From contig NZ_CP088298.1 of assembly GCF_021117425.1 (NCBI RefSeq), forward strand, positions 992,001 to 1,056,000: a DNA stretch of 64,000 nucleotides, written 5' to 3'. Origin of the DNA: Brevibacterium zhoupengii (lineage in GTDB: Bacteria; Actinomycetota; Actinomycetes; Actinomycetales; Brevibacteriaceae). Every line of letters starts with the position of its first letter. Within the stretch, counting starts at the first letter, position 1. Below are positions 17,060 to 25,544 of this stretch, piece by piece. A model generated the notes under the pieces. That model searched no databases and was not told the origin of the DNA. It saw only the letters and a list, made by a program, of their open reading frames with translations. A program made the translations under genes and the position numbers.

Positions 17060-18340
17060 TCAGCCCTCGTCGTCCATCTCAGCCAGCGCCTGCGAGGCCA
17101 CGGAGAACGCGGTGTTCGCACTCGGCACCGAGCAGTAGATGGCCGACTGGAGGAGGACTTCCTTGATCTCGTCACGGCTGAGACCGTTGCGCACCGCAGC
17201 CTTGACGTGCATCGCGAGCTCGGCCTCGTGGCCACCGGCGATCATGGCCGTGAGCGTGATGGCTGATCGCATGCGCTTGTCCAGGCCCGGACGGGTCCAG
17301 ATCTCGCCCCAGGCGTAGCGGGTGATGAGGTCCTGGAAGTCGGCGGTGAAGTCATCGACCTTGGCATTGGCCCGATCGACGTGGGCATCGGAGAGGACCT
17401 GACGGCGCACGGTCATTCCGGCCTCGCGGACCTCGTCCCGGCTGGCTTCGCGTGGCCCGGAGGCGGTCGGCAGTGTTGCCGAGTTGGCCCCCGTGGCGTC
17501 GGGATTCAGGAATTCGTGGAGCAGTCCCGCGGCGACGGCCGGTGCTTCGGCAGGTACGAGGTGGGCCGCACCCTCGATGACTTCGAGGAGGGCTCCGGAG
17601 ATGCCGTTGGCGATCTCTGCGAGCTTCGTCGGAGGGGTCGGCTGATCCTCGGCTCCGGCCACAGCGAGCACCGGCAGGGTGATCTCGGCCAGGCGGGAGC
17701 GGACGTCGAAGGAGGCCAGTGCGTGGCAGAGCGCGGCATAGGAGAAGCGGTCCGCGTCCTGCAGGGAATGCAGCAGCGCGGCCGAGGCCTCTGGTTCGCG
17801 ATCCATGAAGCCCTCACCGAACCAGCGCTCGGCCGAGCCGGTGACCTGCGTGGGCGTGCCCGAGGTGGCGACGACCTCGGCGCGTTCGAGCCAGCCGCTG
17901 GGCTCTCCGATCTTCGCGCCGGTGCAGAACACTGCGGCGTGGTCGAAGCGATCACCGTGGTCGAGGGCCAGCTGCAGAGCGATCGCGCCACCGATCGAGT
18001 CACCGGCCATGCTGATGCTGGCAGAGTTCGCGTCGGGGGAACCGGCCACGTCGGGCAGGACCCGGTCGATGGTGGCCAGGACCGCCTCGGCGAGGTCGCT
18101 CATCGTCAGCTGCGGATACTCTGACGTTCCCGCGGGGACGTCGACCGGTGCCGAACGGCCGTGGCCGGGCAGGTCGATGCCGATGATCGTCGTCGCTGGG
18201 TCCACCTCGCCGAGGTGGGTGGCAGCGGACTGCCAAAGCGCACCCACCGAGGTGCCCAGTGAGGGCAGGACGATGAGGACGCGCGGGTTCGCGGCGGCAG
18301 GTGCAGTTGGTGCAGCAAGAATTGTTGCGGTGAGTTCCAC
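17060..18340 (-). CDS. pcaL: 3-oxoadipate enol-lactonase / 4-carboxymuconolactone decarboxylase fusion (PcaL)
   Basis: 426 residues, two fused enzymes. Residues 1-275 are an alpha/beta hydrolase (PcaD) with nucleophile Ser115 in AGDSIGGA and the late His in EGAAHLVP. Residues 300-426 are a carboxymuconolactone decarboxylase (PcaC) domain, including RYAWGEIWTRPGLDKR and a helical AAVRNGLSRDEIKEVL segment. It thus catalyses two consecutive steps of protocatechuate ortho-cleavage. The order is D then C, as in the PcaL fusion known in other actinobacteria. GTG start, 6 bases after pcaB. Cytoplasmic. Confidence 0.95.
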   Translation of the reverse strand: MELTATILAAPTAPAAANPRVLIVLPSLGTSVGALWQSAATHLGEVDPATTIIGIDLPGHGRSAPVDVPAGTSEYPQLTMSDLAEAVLATIDRVLPDVAGSPDANSASISMAGDSIGGAIALQLALDHGDRFDHAAVFCTGAKIGEPSGWLERAEVVATSGTPTQVTGSAERWFGEGFMDREPEASAALLHSLQDADRFSYAALCHALASFDVRSRLAEITLPVLAVAGAEDQPTPPTKLAEIANGISGALLEVIEGAAHLVPAEAPAVAAGLLHEFLNPDATGANSATLPTASGPREASRDEVREAGMTVRRQVLSDAHVDRANAKVDDFTADFQDLITRYAWGEIWTRPGLDKRMRSAITLTAMIAGGHEAELAMHVKAAVRNGLSRDEIKEVLLQSAIYCSVPSANTAFSVASQALAEMDDEG

Positions 18341-18346
18341 GTCAGG

Positions 18347-19750
18347 TCACTTTCTCGAGGCGAAGGGAAGGAGGCCCGGGGAGACGGGCTCGGGTCCGTT
18401 GATGGTGGCGATGATGGACTGTCGAACGTCCTCGGCGTCGCCGAGGTAGTTCTCGGGAGAGAAGAAGCCAGCCAGGTCAGGTGTCTCCTCGCCCTCGACC
18501 GGGTGCTTCTCCAGCGCCGCAGTGAGTGTGGTAACAGGGTCACCACCAGGGGTGATGATCTCCTGAACCTCGGTCTTCGACAGGCGGTCGCCGAAAGCGA
18601 TGTTGAGGCGTTCGGCGAAGATGCCGGGGCTGGCGGCGTCCACGTTCTTCCGCATAGCCTCGGGGTCCACGCTCAGGCCCTCGACCATCGTCTGCAGCAT
18701 GATGAGGGAGGACACCGCCAGGCCCATGAGCTCGGACAGGGCAGGCCATTCGGCGTGCCAGGCTCCGTCGGAGCGTTCCTCGATCGCCTCGGCAGCGGTC
18801 GAGGTCAATGTGGCCATGGCGCCGGGAGCGCGCATGCCGTTGCGGTGGAGCAGCACCGCCGAGGTGGGGTTGAGCTTCTGCGGCATCGCCGAGGACCCGC
18901 CGGTTGCGGCCAGGGCCAGTTCGCCGACCTCGGGGCGGGTGCCGATGAGCACATCGCGGGCGATCGAGGCCCCGACCGTCACGCATTGGGTGAGGTGGGA
19001 GGCCCAGTTGAGGACCCGGACGCGGTCGGTGTGCCAGGGCACGGGAATGCTGGTCAGCGCGGCATCGGGCCCGCGCAGCTGCACATGGAACTCACGGAGC
19101 AGCGTCTCGGTCTGAGTCCCGGCGAACTCGCGGATTGCGGCCCTGGTCCCCGCAGCTCCACCGACCTGAACGTAGTCGATGCGCGGGGTCAGGTTCTGGA
19201 CCTCGTGAACTTCGGCGGCCCAGGACGCGATCTTGAGCCCGAAAGTCGTCGGCAACGCCGGTTGGGTCAGAGTGCGGGCCAGGCACACGGTGTCGGCATG
19301 GGCGTCAGAGAGGCCGACGAGCAGCTCGGCGATGACATCGAGGCGTGCATGAGTCTGACGGGCGACGCGGGCCATGAGCAGCCCGAGGGCCGAGTCCATG
19401 ACGTCCTGGCTGGTCAAGCCCTTGTGCAGGGCACGGGATGCATCCTCACCGAGTCGTGAACGCACGGCTTTGAGGAAGGGAATGACCGGGTTGCCGCCGG
19501 ACTCGGCATCAGCGGCCAACGTCTCCAGTTCGGCAGAGTCAGCCAAGAGCGACCTGGTGGTGGCTGCGATTCCCTCCACCGCCTCGGCGCGGGCGTCGGC
19601 GGAGATCAGCCCGGCATGAGCCTGAGCGTTGATCCATGCCGTCTCCACATCGCCGAGTGCGGACGCGAGGGCGACATCGTCGATGGCCTCGGCGCCTCTC
19701 AGGTCGCCGGGGGCGAACAGGAGGCGCGTATGGGCAACGGTGTCAGTCAT
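18347..19750 (-). CDS. pcaB: 3-carboxy-cis,cis-muconate cycloisomerase
   Basis: 467 residues of the fumarase/aspartase superfamily. The family signature GGSSAMPQKLNP is clear, and the catalytic Ser loop lies in it. It converts 3-carboxymuconate, the PcaGH product, to 4-carboxymuconolactone, which PcaL then decarboxylates and hydrolyses. The start follows GGAGAGGA. It lies 54 bases downstream of pcaG and 6 bases upstream of pcaL, in the operon order pobA-pcaH-pcaG-pcaB-pcaL. Confidence 0.95.
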   Translation of the reverse strand: MTDTVAHTRLLFAPGDLRGAEAIDDVALASALGDVETAWINAQAHAGLISADARAEAVEGIAATTRSLLADSAELETLAADAESGGNPVIPFLKAVRSRLGEDASRALHKGLTSQDVMDSALGLLMARVARQTHARLDVIAELLVGLSDAHADTVCLARTLTQPALPTTFGLKIASWAAEVHEVQNLTPRIDYVQVGGAAGTRAAIREFAGTQTETLLREFHVQLRGPDAALTSIPVPWHTDRVRVLNWASHLTQCVTVGASIARDVLIGTRPEVGELALAATGGSSAMPQKLNPTSAVLLHRNGMRAPGAMATLTSTAAEAIEERSDGAWHAEWPALSELMGLAVSSLIMLQTMVEGLSVDPEAMRKNVDAASPGIFAERLNIAFGDRLSKTEVQEIITPGGDPVTTLTAALEKHPVEGEETPDLAGFFSPENYLGDAEDVRQSIIATINGPEPVSPGLLPFASRK

Positions 19751-19804
19751 TGTGTGTCCTCTCCAGCCGCAGCGGTCGCGGTTGAGTAGCCAGTGCGACC
19801 CTCC

Positions 19805-20377
19805 TCAGTCTTCGTGACTGGGGAACCGCAGGAACGGGGTCTCGTCCTCACCCTGCAACCGTATGTCGAAACGCAGCGATCCGTCAGCCTCACGGGTGGC
19901 GATGAGACGATTCCTGTCGGCTTCATCGAGCGAGGACAGCAGCGGATCGGCCGCCAGCGCTGTGGTGTCTTCGGGGAGATAGATTCTGGTGAAGAGCCTG
20001 TTGAGCAGCCCGCGGGCGAAGACGACAACGCTGATGAACGGGGCCTTGCCCGCCTCCGTTGCACCGGGATTGAGCGTGGAGAAGACGAAGCGTCCTTCTG
20101 GATCCACGGCGTTGCGGCCGAAGCCGGTGAAGGTGAAGCCGTCGCGGCGCAGCGATCCAGAACTGCGGGAGACGTTGCCGTTGCCATCGGGCTGCCAGAT
20201 CTCGAGGATCGCATCGGGGACGGGAGCACCCGCCCCGTCGTAGACGTAGCCGTGGAGCTGCACTGCTCCGTCCTTGGCCGGGGGGACGAGTTCGTTGTCG
20301 CCGGGCCACGGCATGGCATAGCCGTAGAACGGTCCGACGGTCTGGCCGGGTGTTGCGGTGAGCTTCTGGTCAGTCAT
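19805..20377 (-). CDS. pcaG: Protocatechuate 3,4-dioxygenase, alpha subunit
   Basis: 190 residues. Opening TPGQTVGPFYGYAMPWPG, then LHGYVYDGAGAPVPDAILEIWQPD, are the alpha-subunit marks of intradiol dioxygenases; the iron ligands of the beta subunit are absent, as expected. With PcaH it forms the Fe(III) enzyme that opens protocatechuate between its two hydroxyls. The start at 20377 overlaps the pcaH stop by 8 bases, giving coupled translation and equal subunit amounts. Confidence 0.95.
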   Translation of the reverse strand: MTDQKLTATPGQTVGPFYGYAMPWPGDNELVPPAKDGAVQLHGYVYDGAGAPVPDAILEIWQPDGNGNVSRSSGSLRRDGFTFTGFGRNAVDPEGRFVFSTLNPGATEAGKAPFISVVVFARGLLNRLFTRIYLPEDTTALAADPLLSSLDEADRNRLIATREADGSLRFDIRLQGEDETPFLRFPSHED

Positions 20378-21170
20378 CGTCCTCTTCTTCCATCCAGGTG
20401 CGGTTGGCTCCGGTGAGCACGATGTCCCAGTTGTAGCCCATGAGGAATTCGTGCTCGGTGACGTTGTGATCGTAGGTGGCGACCAGGCGGTCACGGGCCT
20501 TCTGGTCGGTGATCGACTGGTAGATCGGGTCGAGGGCGAACAGCGGATCACTGGGGAAGTACATCTGGGTGATCATGCGCTGGGTGAACTCGGAGCCGAA
20601 GAGCGAGAAGTGGATGTGGGCCGGCCGCCACGCATTGTGGTGGTTCTTCCAGGGGTAGGGGCCCGGCTTGATCGTGGTGAACGAGTAGGAGCCGTCGTCG
20701 CCGGTCAGGGTGCGGCCGACGCCGGTGAAGTTCGGGTCGATCGGGGCCGGGTGCTGATCGCGCTTATGGATGTAGCGTCCGGCGGAGTTGGCCTGCCAGA
20801 TCTCGACAAGCTGATTGCGCACCGGACGACCGTCGCCGTCGAGGACGCGGCCGGTGACCTTGATGCGTTCGCCGATCGGTTCCCCACCGGCCTGGATGGT
20901 GAGGTCAGATTCGAGGTTCGCCAGATCGCGGTGGCCGAAGGCGGGGGAGAAGAGTTCGATCGTCTCCGGGTCTGTGTGGCGGGGGTCCTTCGTCGGGTGC
21001 CGCAGGATCGAGGACCGGTAGGGCCGGTAGTCCAGGCGCGGCTGCGTCTCCGGCGGTGCTCCGGCCGCGACTGCTTCCTTGTGTTCGTTTTCGATCGTCT
21101 CGATCTCGGCAGACAGGGTCTGCTGTGACTCGGCCGCATCATCTGGGCCGGAGAGTTTCTGTGCACCCAT
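20370..21170 (-). CDS. pcaH: Protocatechuate 3,4-dioxygenase, beta subunit
   Basis: 266 residues, catalytic subunit. The four non-heme Fe(III) ligands are visible as Tyr133 (GRYIHKRD), Tyr172 (GPYPWKN), His185 and His187 (RPAHIHF). Their spacings of 39, 13 and 2 residues are those of the Pseudomonas enzyme. The first 40 residues form an extra acidic, helical N-terminus. It is followed by pcaG with an 8-base overlap. It performs ring opening of protocatechuate supplied by PobA and probably by the hydroxylase at 53444-55345. Confidence 0.96.
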   Translation of the reverse strand: MGAQKLSGPDDAAESQQTLSAEIETIENEHKEAVAAGAPPETQPRLDYRPYRSSILRHPTKDPRHTDPETIELFSPAFGHRDLANLESDLTIQAGGEPIGERIKVTGRVLDGDGRPVRNQLVEIWQANSAGRYIHKRDQHPAPIDPNFTGVGRTLTGDDGSYSFTTIKPGPYPWKNHHNAWRPAHIHFSLFGSEFTQRMITQMYFPSDPLFALDPIYQSITDQKARDRLVATYDHNVTEHEFLMGYNWDIVLTGANRTWMEEEDDD

Positions 21171-21218
21171 GGTCGAACCTTTCTTCTCGGTGTGGGATGT
21201 GGTGTAGAGGTGAGTCGT

Positions 21219-22403
21219 TCAGCCCTTCGGCCAACCCGTGTAGCACTCGGCGAGGTAGCGCCGACCGTGCTCGGATTCGAGGATCGAATTGAGCTCGCCG
21301 AGGCTGCGCTTCGTTTCGAACGCATCCTGGTTGGGATCGGAGTGGAGCATCCGGGTCATCTGGTAGGAGAAGTTCTGCGCCTTCCACACGCGTTTCGTCG
21401 CGGTGCGCGAATACCCGGCCAGCGCCTCGGCGTCGGAGTCCTTGAGTGCCGAGATCAGCGCCGGGGCGAGCACGGACACGTCGGCGAAGGCGAGGTTGAG
21501 GCCCTTGGCTCCGGTCGGGGGAACGGTGTGGGCGCTGTCACCGGCGAGGAACAGGGAGCCGTGCTGCATCGGCTCGGTCACGGCCGAGCGGAAGGGCAGG
21601 ATGTTCTTGTCGATGATCGGGCCGGTCTTGAGCGCGAAGCCGTCGGGACCGTCGACCCGGGCCTGCAGCTCTGACCAGATGCGGTCATCGGACCAGTCGG
21701 CCACCTCGGTGTCGGGGGAGGTTTGGAAGTACATGCGCTGGACGTTTTCGCTGCGCTGGGAGATCAGTGCGAAGCCGCGTTCGGAGCGGGAGTAGATGAG
21801 GACCTCGTGGCTGGGCGGGGCCTCGGTGAGGATGCCGAACCAGGCGAAGGGGTACTCGTGGAAGAAGCGCTGTTTCGTGTCTGCTGGGATCATCGATCGG
21901 CAGGGTCCACGGGAGCCATCGGAGCCGACGACATAGCGGGCGCTGATCTTCAGCTCCTCACCGTCTTCGGTCGTCGCACTCACCCAGGGGTGTTCGGTTT
22001 CGACGTCGCCGATCGCAGTGTCGGTGACCGAGTAGAAGGTGGGGCGTCCGGTGCGCTCGCGGGCGGCGGAGAGATCGACGAAGATCTCGTTCTGCGGGTA
22101 GAGCCACACGGATTCGCCGATGAGGCTCGGGAAGTCGAAGGAGTGGCTGACGCCGTCGACGCGGATGTCGATGCCGTCGTGGCGATGACCCTCCGTATGC
22201 ACACGCGATTCGATGCCCTCGGCCTCGAGCATGCGCACGGAACCGGCTTCGAGGATGCCTGCCCGGTGAGTGTGGGCGATGTCGTCGCGGCTGCGATTGT
22301 CGATGACGACGGAATCGATCCCTGCATTGTGCAGTGTGTGGGCGAGCAGCAGCCCGGCCGGACCTGCTCCGACGATCGCGACGTCGGTCTGAAATTCTGG
22401 CAC
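21219..22403 (-). CDS. pobA: 4-hydroxybenzoate 3-monooxygenase
   Basis: 394 residues, single-component FAD hydroxylase. It has the dinucleotide fold GAGPAGLLLA near residue 12, the GSDGSRGPCR DG motif and LAGDSAHTVPPTGAKGLNLA, the GD motif with the PobA-specific PPTGAKG. It converts 4-hydroxybenzoate to protocatechuate using NAD(P)H and oxygen. It begins with GTG behind an excellent AAGGAGG site. It is the first gene of the pca operon, and the 280-base region upstream holds repeated TGTTGAGC elements that may bind its regulator. Confidence 0.95.
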   Translation of the reverse strand: MPEFQTDVAIVGAGPAGLLLAHTLHNAGIDSVVIDNRSRDDIAHTHRAGILEAGSVRMLEAEGIESRVHTEGHRHDGIDIRVDGVSHSFDFPSLIGESVWLYPQNEIFVDLSAARERTGRPTFYSVTDTAIGDVETEHPWVSATTEDGEELKISARYVVGSDGSRGPCRSMIPADTKQRFFHEYPFAWFGILTEAPPSHEVLIYSRSERGFALISQRSENVQRMYFQTSPDTEVADWSDDRIWSELQARVDGPDGFALKTGPIIDKNILPFRSAVTEPMQHGSLFLAGDSAHTVPPTGAKGLNLAFADVSVLAPALISALKDSDAEALAGYSRTATKRVWKAQNFSYQMTRMLHSDPNQDAFETKRSLGELNSILESEHGRRYLAECYTGWPKG

Positions 22404-22545
22404 CTGGGCCTCCTTGCCTTATTCGTCCTCTCAGTGTGCGCCCAGTCACTGACACAAGGCGAGGATGTTATCAATGAATGAGATTAAGTGATCGTCGCGC
22501 CGCGGATTGACGGGGATTGCGGCGGAGATGTTGACGATCGGTCAG

Positions 22546-22632
22546 ATTGTTGAGCACAATATGGGATGTTGTGTTCGTGATGTGCGGATAGGGCGTTCTT
22601 TGCGGCCCACCAATATGATTTTTGGCTCAACA
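22546..22632. promoter_or_regulatory. TGTTGAGC elements in the pobA/tsuA divergent region
   Basis: The 280-base gap between divergent pobA and the TsuA gene contains an inverted repeat ATTGT-TGAGC-ACAAT at 22546-22560. An inverted copy of its TGTTGAGC core lies at 22625-22632 (GCTCAACA). Otherwise the region shows no gene. They are candidate binding sites for an IclR- or LysR-type regulator. Confidence 0.35.
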
Positions 22633-22683
22633 CATGCACGAATCGTCACGGCAGTCAGCTGCCTACAAGCAGAAAGCTCATGA

Positions 22684-23739
22684 ATGATCATCACCGGCCT
22701 GATCGTCGGCCTGGCACTCGGATTCGTCCTCCAGCGAGGACGCTTCTGCGTGACCGGAGCCTTCCGCGATCTCACTCTGACCGGGAACACACGATGGTTC
22801 TCGGCACTCATCCTCCTCATCGCCGTGCACTCGATCGGGCTGTTCCTGCTCAACGGTCTCGGCGTCATCACCTTGGAGGCCTCGCCGTTCCCGTGGCTGG
22901 CCTCGATCATCGGCGGCCTCATCTTCGGCTTCGCCATGGTGCTCGCCGGCGGATGTGCCACCGGCACCTACTACCGAGCCGGTGAAGGCCTGGTCGGCAG
23001 CTGGTTCGCACTGATCTTCTATGCGCTGACATCTGCGGTGATGAAGAACGGACCGCTCACCTCGGTGACGGAGGGACTGCGCTCGATCACAATCGAGAGC
23101 GGCACACTCCAGGCTTCGACGGGGCTGAGCCCGTGGGTCTTCGTCGCGATCATCTCGGCCGTGGCCATCGCCGTCACCGTGCATCACAACAAGAAGACCG
23201 CCACCCCCGTCGCGACCCTGCCGCCTCTGAAGAAGGGCCTGGCCCACATCCTCACGGAGAAGCGCTGGAACCCGTTCGCCACTGCCGTGGTCATCGGCGT
23301 CATCGCCACGATCGCGTGGCCGCTCTCGGCTGCGACCGGACGCAACTCCGGCCTGGGCATCACGACACCGTCGGCGAACCTGACCACCTTCCTGGGCACC
23401 GGCGATGCTTCGCTTGTCGACTGGGGCGTCATGCTCGTCATCGGCATTCTCATCGGCTCGTTCATCGCGGCCAAGGCCTCCGGCGAGTTCCGGATCCGGG
23501 TCCCCGATCAGGCGACCGTAGTCAAATCCGTCTTCGGTGGAATCGGCATGGGCGTCGGCGCCGCAATCGCCGGCGGCTGCACGGTCGGCAACGCCATGGT
23601 CTCGACCGCACAGTTCGAATACCAGGGGTGGGTCGCAACATTCTTCATGATCGTCGGCGCAGGAGTTGCCGCGAAGTTCACCATCAAGTCAGGAGCGCGG
23701 ACAGGTGTCGCGCAGCCCGCAGAAAGCAGGAGTGTATGA
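22684..23739 (+). CDS. tsuA: Thiosulfate transporter TsuA (YeeE/YedE family)
   Basis: 351 residues with about nine membrane helices. The three conserved cysteine motifs that relay thiosulfate are all visible: RGRFCVTGAFRD near the N-terminus, GGCATGTYYR in the first half and GGCTVGNAM in the second half, on pseudo-symmetric repeats. It imports thiosulfate as a sulfur source. The stop overlaps the following TusA-like gene (ATGA). There is a tandem ATG four bases upstream in another frame. It is divergent from pobA, and no functional link to aromatics is evident. Confidence 0.9.
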   Translation: MIITGLIVGLALGFVLQRGRFCVTGAFRDLTLTGNTRWFSALILLIAVHSIGLFLLNGLGVITLEASPFPWLASIIGGLIFGFAMVLAGGCATGTYYRAGEGLVGSWFALIFYALTSAVMKNGPLTSVTEGLRSITIESGTLQASTGLSPWVFVAIISAVAIAVTVHHNKKTATPVATLPPLKKGLAHILTEKRWNPFATAVVIGVIATIAWPLSAATGRNSGLGITTPSANLTTFLGTGDASLVDWGVMLVIGILIGSFIAAKASGEFRIRVPDQATVVKSVFGGIGMGVGAAIAGGCTVGNAMVSTAQFEYQGWVATFFMIVGAGVAAKFTIKSGARTGVAQPAESRSV

Positions 23740-23960
23740 AACAGGTATTGGAAACAAACGGTCTTGTCTGCCCCTTCCCCTTGGTTGAGGCCAAGGATGC
23801 GATCGGCGGAATGGACAACGGCGATGAGCTCGTCATCAACTTCGATTGCACTCAGGCCACCGAAGCAATTCCTCAGTGGGCAGCCGAGAACGGCTATCCC
23901 GTGACCCACTTCGATCGCACCGGCGATGCCAGCTGGACGATCACAGTACAGAAGGGCTGA
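23736..23960 (+). CDS. tsuB: TusA-like sulfur carrier TsuB (SirA/YeeD family)
   Basis: A 74-residue TusA-fold protein with the CPxP motif as GLVCPFPLVEAKDAI; the Cys would accept sulfane sulfur. It is required with TsuA for thiosulfate uptake in characterised systems. The ATG lies in the tsuA stop (ATGA) and is preceded by GCAGGAG. A strong terminator hairpin follows 46 bases after the stop. Confidence 0.9.
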   Translation: MKQVLETNGLVCPFPLVEAKDAIGGMDNGDELVINFDCTQATEAIPQWAAENGYPVTHFDRTGDASWTITVQKG

Positions 23961-24006
23961 ACGGCCACAGACCTCCCCTCGCTTACCCGAGCTTCCCCGT
24001 TGCAAT

Positions 24007-24034
24007 GGCGGCCCTGCGTATTCGCAGGGCCGCC
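24007..24034 (+). terminator. Rho-independent terminator after tsuB
   Basis: Perfect 12-bp stem GGCGGCCCTGCG/CGCAGGGCCGCC with a TATT loop, followed by the T-rich GTTGTTACTGCGTAGTTTAGTTTT-type run (24035 onward). Clear intrinsic terminator. Confidence 0.9.
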
Positions 24035-24076
24035 GTTGTTACTGCGTAGTTTAGTTTTCGCGTAATTCTCCTGAAT

Positions 24077-24146
24077 GTTCTCTAGAGTTCTCTCTGTGCC
24101 TGAAAGCACAGATGTGATATATGGCTTTACTTGAAAAGTAATATTA
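24077..24146 (+). promoter_or_regulatory. AT-rich regulatory region of the SipW-type operon
   Basis: This region is far richer in A and T than the rest of the window. It holds direct repeats GTTCTCT (24077-24083 and 24087-24093), an inverted repeat TCTGTGC-CTGAAA-GCACAGA (24093-24112), TTACTT-GAA-AAGTAA (24127-24141) and the palindrome TAATATTA (24139-24146). The first surface-protein gene starts 65 bases later. Promoter and operator functions are inferred. Confidence 0.45.
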
Positions 24147-24210
24147 CGATAATGATGTAGTCACCATTTCTGGTGTTTTGTGCACGCACGTGCCTTTTCA
24201 AGGAGTCAGA

Positions 24211-24816
24211 ATGACGCAGTCGACGACGCGCTCACGCAAGTTCAAGGCCATCCTCGCCGGTGGCATCGTCCTCGGAGTCGGAGCTGCGGTGACGCTGGCA
24301 GCCTGGACGGACAACGAATGGGCCGAGGGAACCTTCGGCGCCGGTTCCTTCAATGTGCAGGGAAGCACCGATGGCTCCACCTTCACAGACCACGAGAGCA
24401 CCGACGGCGCTGCATCGTTGAGCTTCGACCTCGCCGGTGGCGACAACCTCACTCCCGGTGACACCACAGCGGCCCCCTTCGTCCTTCGCCTCGACGGCGA
24501 AACCTCCTACGACGCGAGCGTCGTGCTCGAAAACGCTACGGGAGGCGGCGACAACCCGGCAGCGCTGACCTACGAGATCGTCACCGTGGCCAATGCTGGC
24601 GCCTGCAGCGCAGATGCGACCGGCACCTCGATCGTCCCCGCTGGCACAGCACTCGGTTCCACTGCCGGTGCTCAGGGCTTCGACCTCACGGCAGGTGCCG
24701 ATGCGACTGAGGGTGCACCTGTCACGCTGTGCTTCAAGGTCACAGCCGATGACACCCTGGATCAGGGCCAGAACACGAACGCCCAGTGGCAGTTCACCGC
24801 CACCTCGGCTGAGTAA
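24211..24816 (+). CDS. Secreted protein with SipW-type signal peptide (TasA/camelysin-like), paralogue 1
   Basis: 201 residues. A twin-basic start, a hydrophobic stretch (about residues 12-30) and the boundary LAAWTDNEWAEGTFGAGSF form the SipW-dependent signal peptide pattern seen in TasA and camelysin. The mature part is acidic, glycine- and threonine-rich, with two late cysteines (GACSAD, LCFKV) likely to pair, and looks like an all-beta fibre subunit. Start at 24211 behind AAGGAG. First gene of an operon with a second paralogue, the cognate peptidase and a third paralogue. No enzymatic motif is seen. Confidence 0.8.
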   Translation: MTQSTTRSRKFKAILAGGIVLGVGAAVTLAAWTDNEWAEGTFGAGSFNVQGSTDGSTFTDHESTDGAASLSFDLAGGDNLTPGDTTAAPFVLRLDGETSYDASVVLENATGGGDNPAALTYEIVTVANAGACSADATGTSIVPAGTALGSTAGAQGFDLTAGADATEGAPVTLCFKVTADDTLDQGQNTNAQWQFTATSAE

Positions 24817-24872
24817 TCACACCAACCTTCGTGCGTTTTCCGGTGGGTCCATTGCGCGGCCCCGATCCGTCC

Positions 24873-24898
24873 GAGCGGGTCTCTGTCGAGACCCGCTC
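24873..24898 (+). terminator. Hairpin between surface-protein paralogues 1 and 2
   Basis: Perfect 11-bp stem GAGCGGGTCTC/GAGACCCGCTC with a TGTC loop, 57 bases after the first paralogue and 17 bases before the second. It is probably an attenuator or mRNA-end stabiliser that lets the first protein be made in excess. It also argues against a longer start for the second gene. Confidence 0.55.
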
Positions 24899-24914
24899 AG
24901 ACAGTCGACGGCAG

Positions 24915-25544
24915 ATGCGCAACCGCCGCATCAAGGCTGTCCTCGCTGGAGGCTTGGTCTTCGGTATCGGCTCAGCAGCAACCCTGGCGGCCTGGACCGA
25001 CACCGAGGAAGCTTCGGGTTCCTTCAAAGCCGGTACGTTCAACATCGAACTGGCTGTCGACGGCTCCTGGAGCAGTAACACGGATATGACCTTTGACGCG
25101 TCCGGGATGTACCCGGGCTCAAAGGTCTACGCTCCGGTGTTCGTGCGGACGACGCCGGACACCACAATGGACGGCGAGCTGGCGGTTTCCAGTGCCGGTG
25201 CGACCGGTGACGCCGGTGGCATTGCCGAGTCTCTTGAATATCGCGCGGTGACATCGTCGCTCACTCCAGGCGCTGAGTCGTCCTTTTCCTGCAGCGAGAA
25301 TTCATTTTCAGGTTCGTCCACTTATGTCTACGGCGGCGCTTCAACAACGGTGCCCCTAGCGTCCAATGCCACCGGTGCCGGCAAACAAGCAATCAAGCCG
25401 AACGCCGGCGACGTGAGGGCCTACTGCTTCGAAGTCACTCTGCCCACAGAGTCTCCGAACACCGCTCAGGGATCATCTGCGGCGAACACCTGGACCTTCG
25501 ACGCCGAGTCCATCGAGACTTCCAACGACGCTGGGGCATCATGA
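24915..25544 (+). CDS. Secreted protein with SipW-type signal peptide, paralogue 2
   Basis: 209 residues. The start region (RNRRIKAVLAGGLVFGIGS, then LAAWTDTEEASGSFKAG) repeats the signal peptide of paralogue 1 almost exactly. The mature domain is serine- and glycine-rich, all-beta in character, with cysteines at SFSCSEN and AYCFEV. I place the start at 24915 because upstream in-frame sequence encodes a strong RNA hairpin. The ribosome site is weak, suggesting lower expression than paralogue 1. Its stop overlaps the peptidase gene start (ATGA). Confidence 0.78.
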   Translation: MRNRRIKAVLAGGLVFGIGSAATLAAWTDTEEASGSFKAGTFNIELAVDGSWSSNTDMTFDASGMYPGSKVYAPVFVRTTPDTTMDGELAVSSAGATGDAGGIAESLEYRAVTSSLTPGAESSFSCSENSFSGSSTYVYGGASTTVPLASNATGAGKQAIKPNAGDVRAYCFEVTLPTESPNTAQGSSAANTWTFDAESIETSNDAGAS

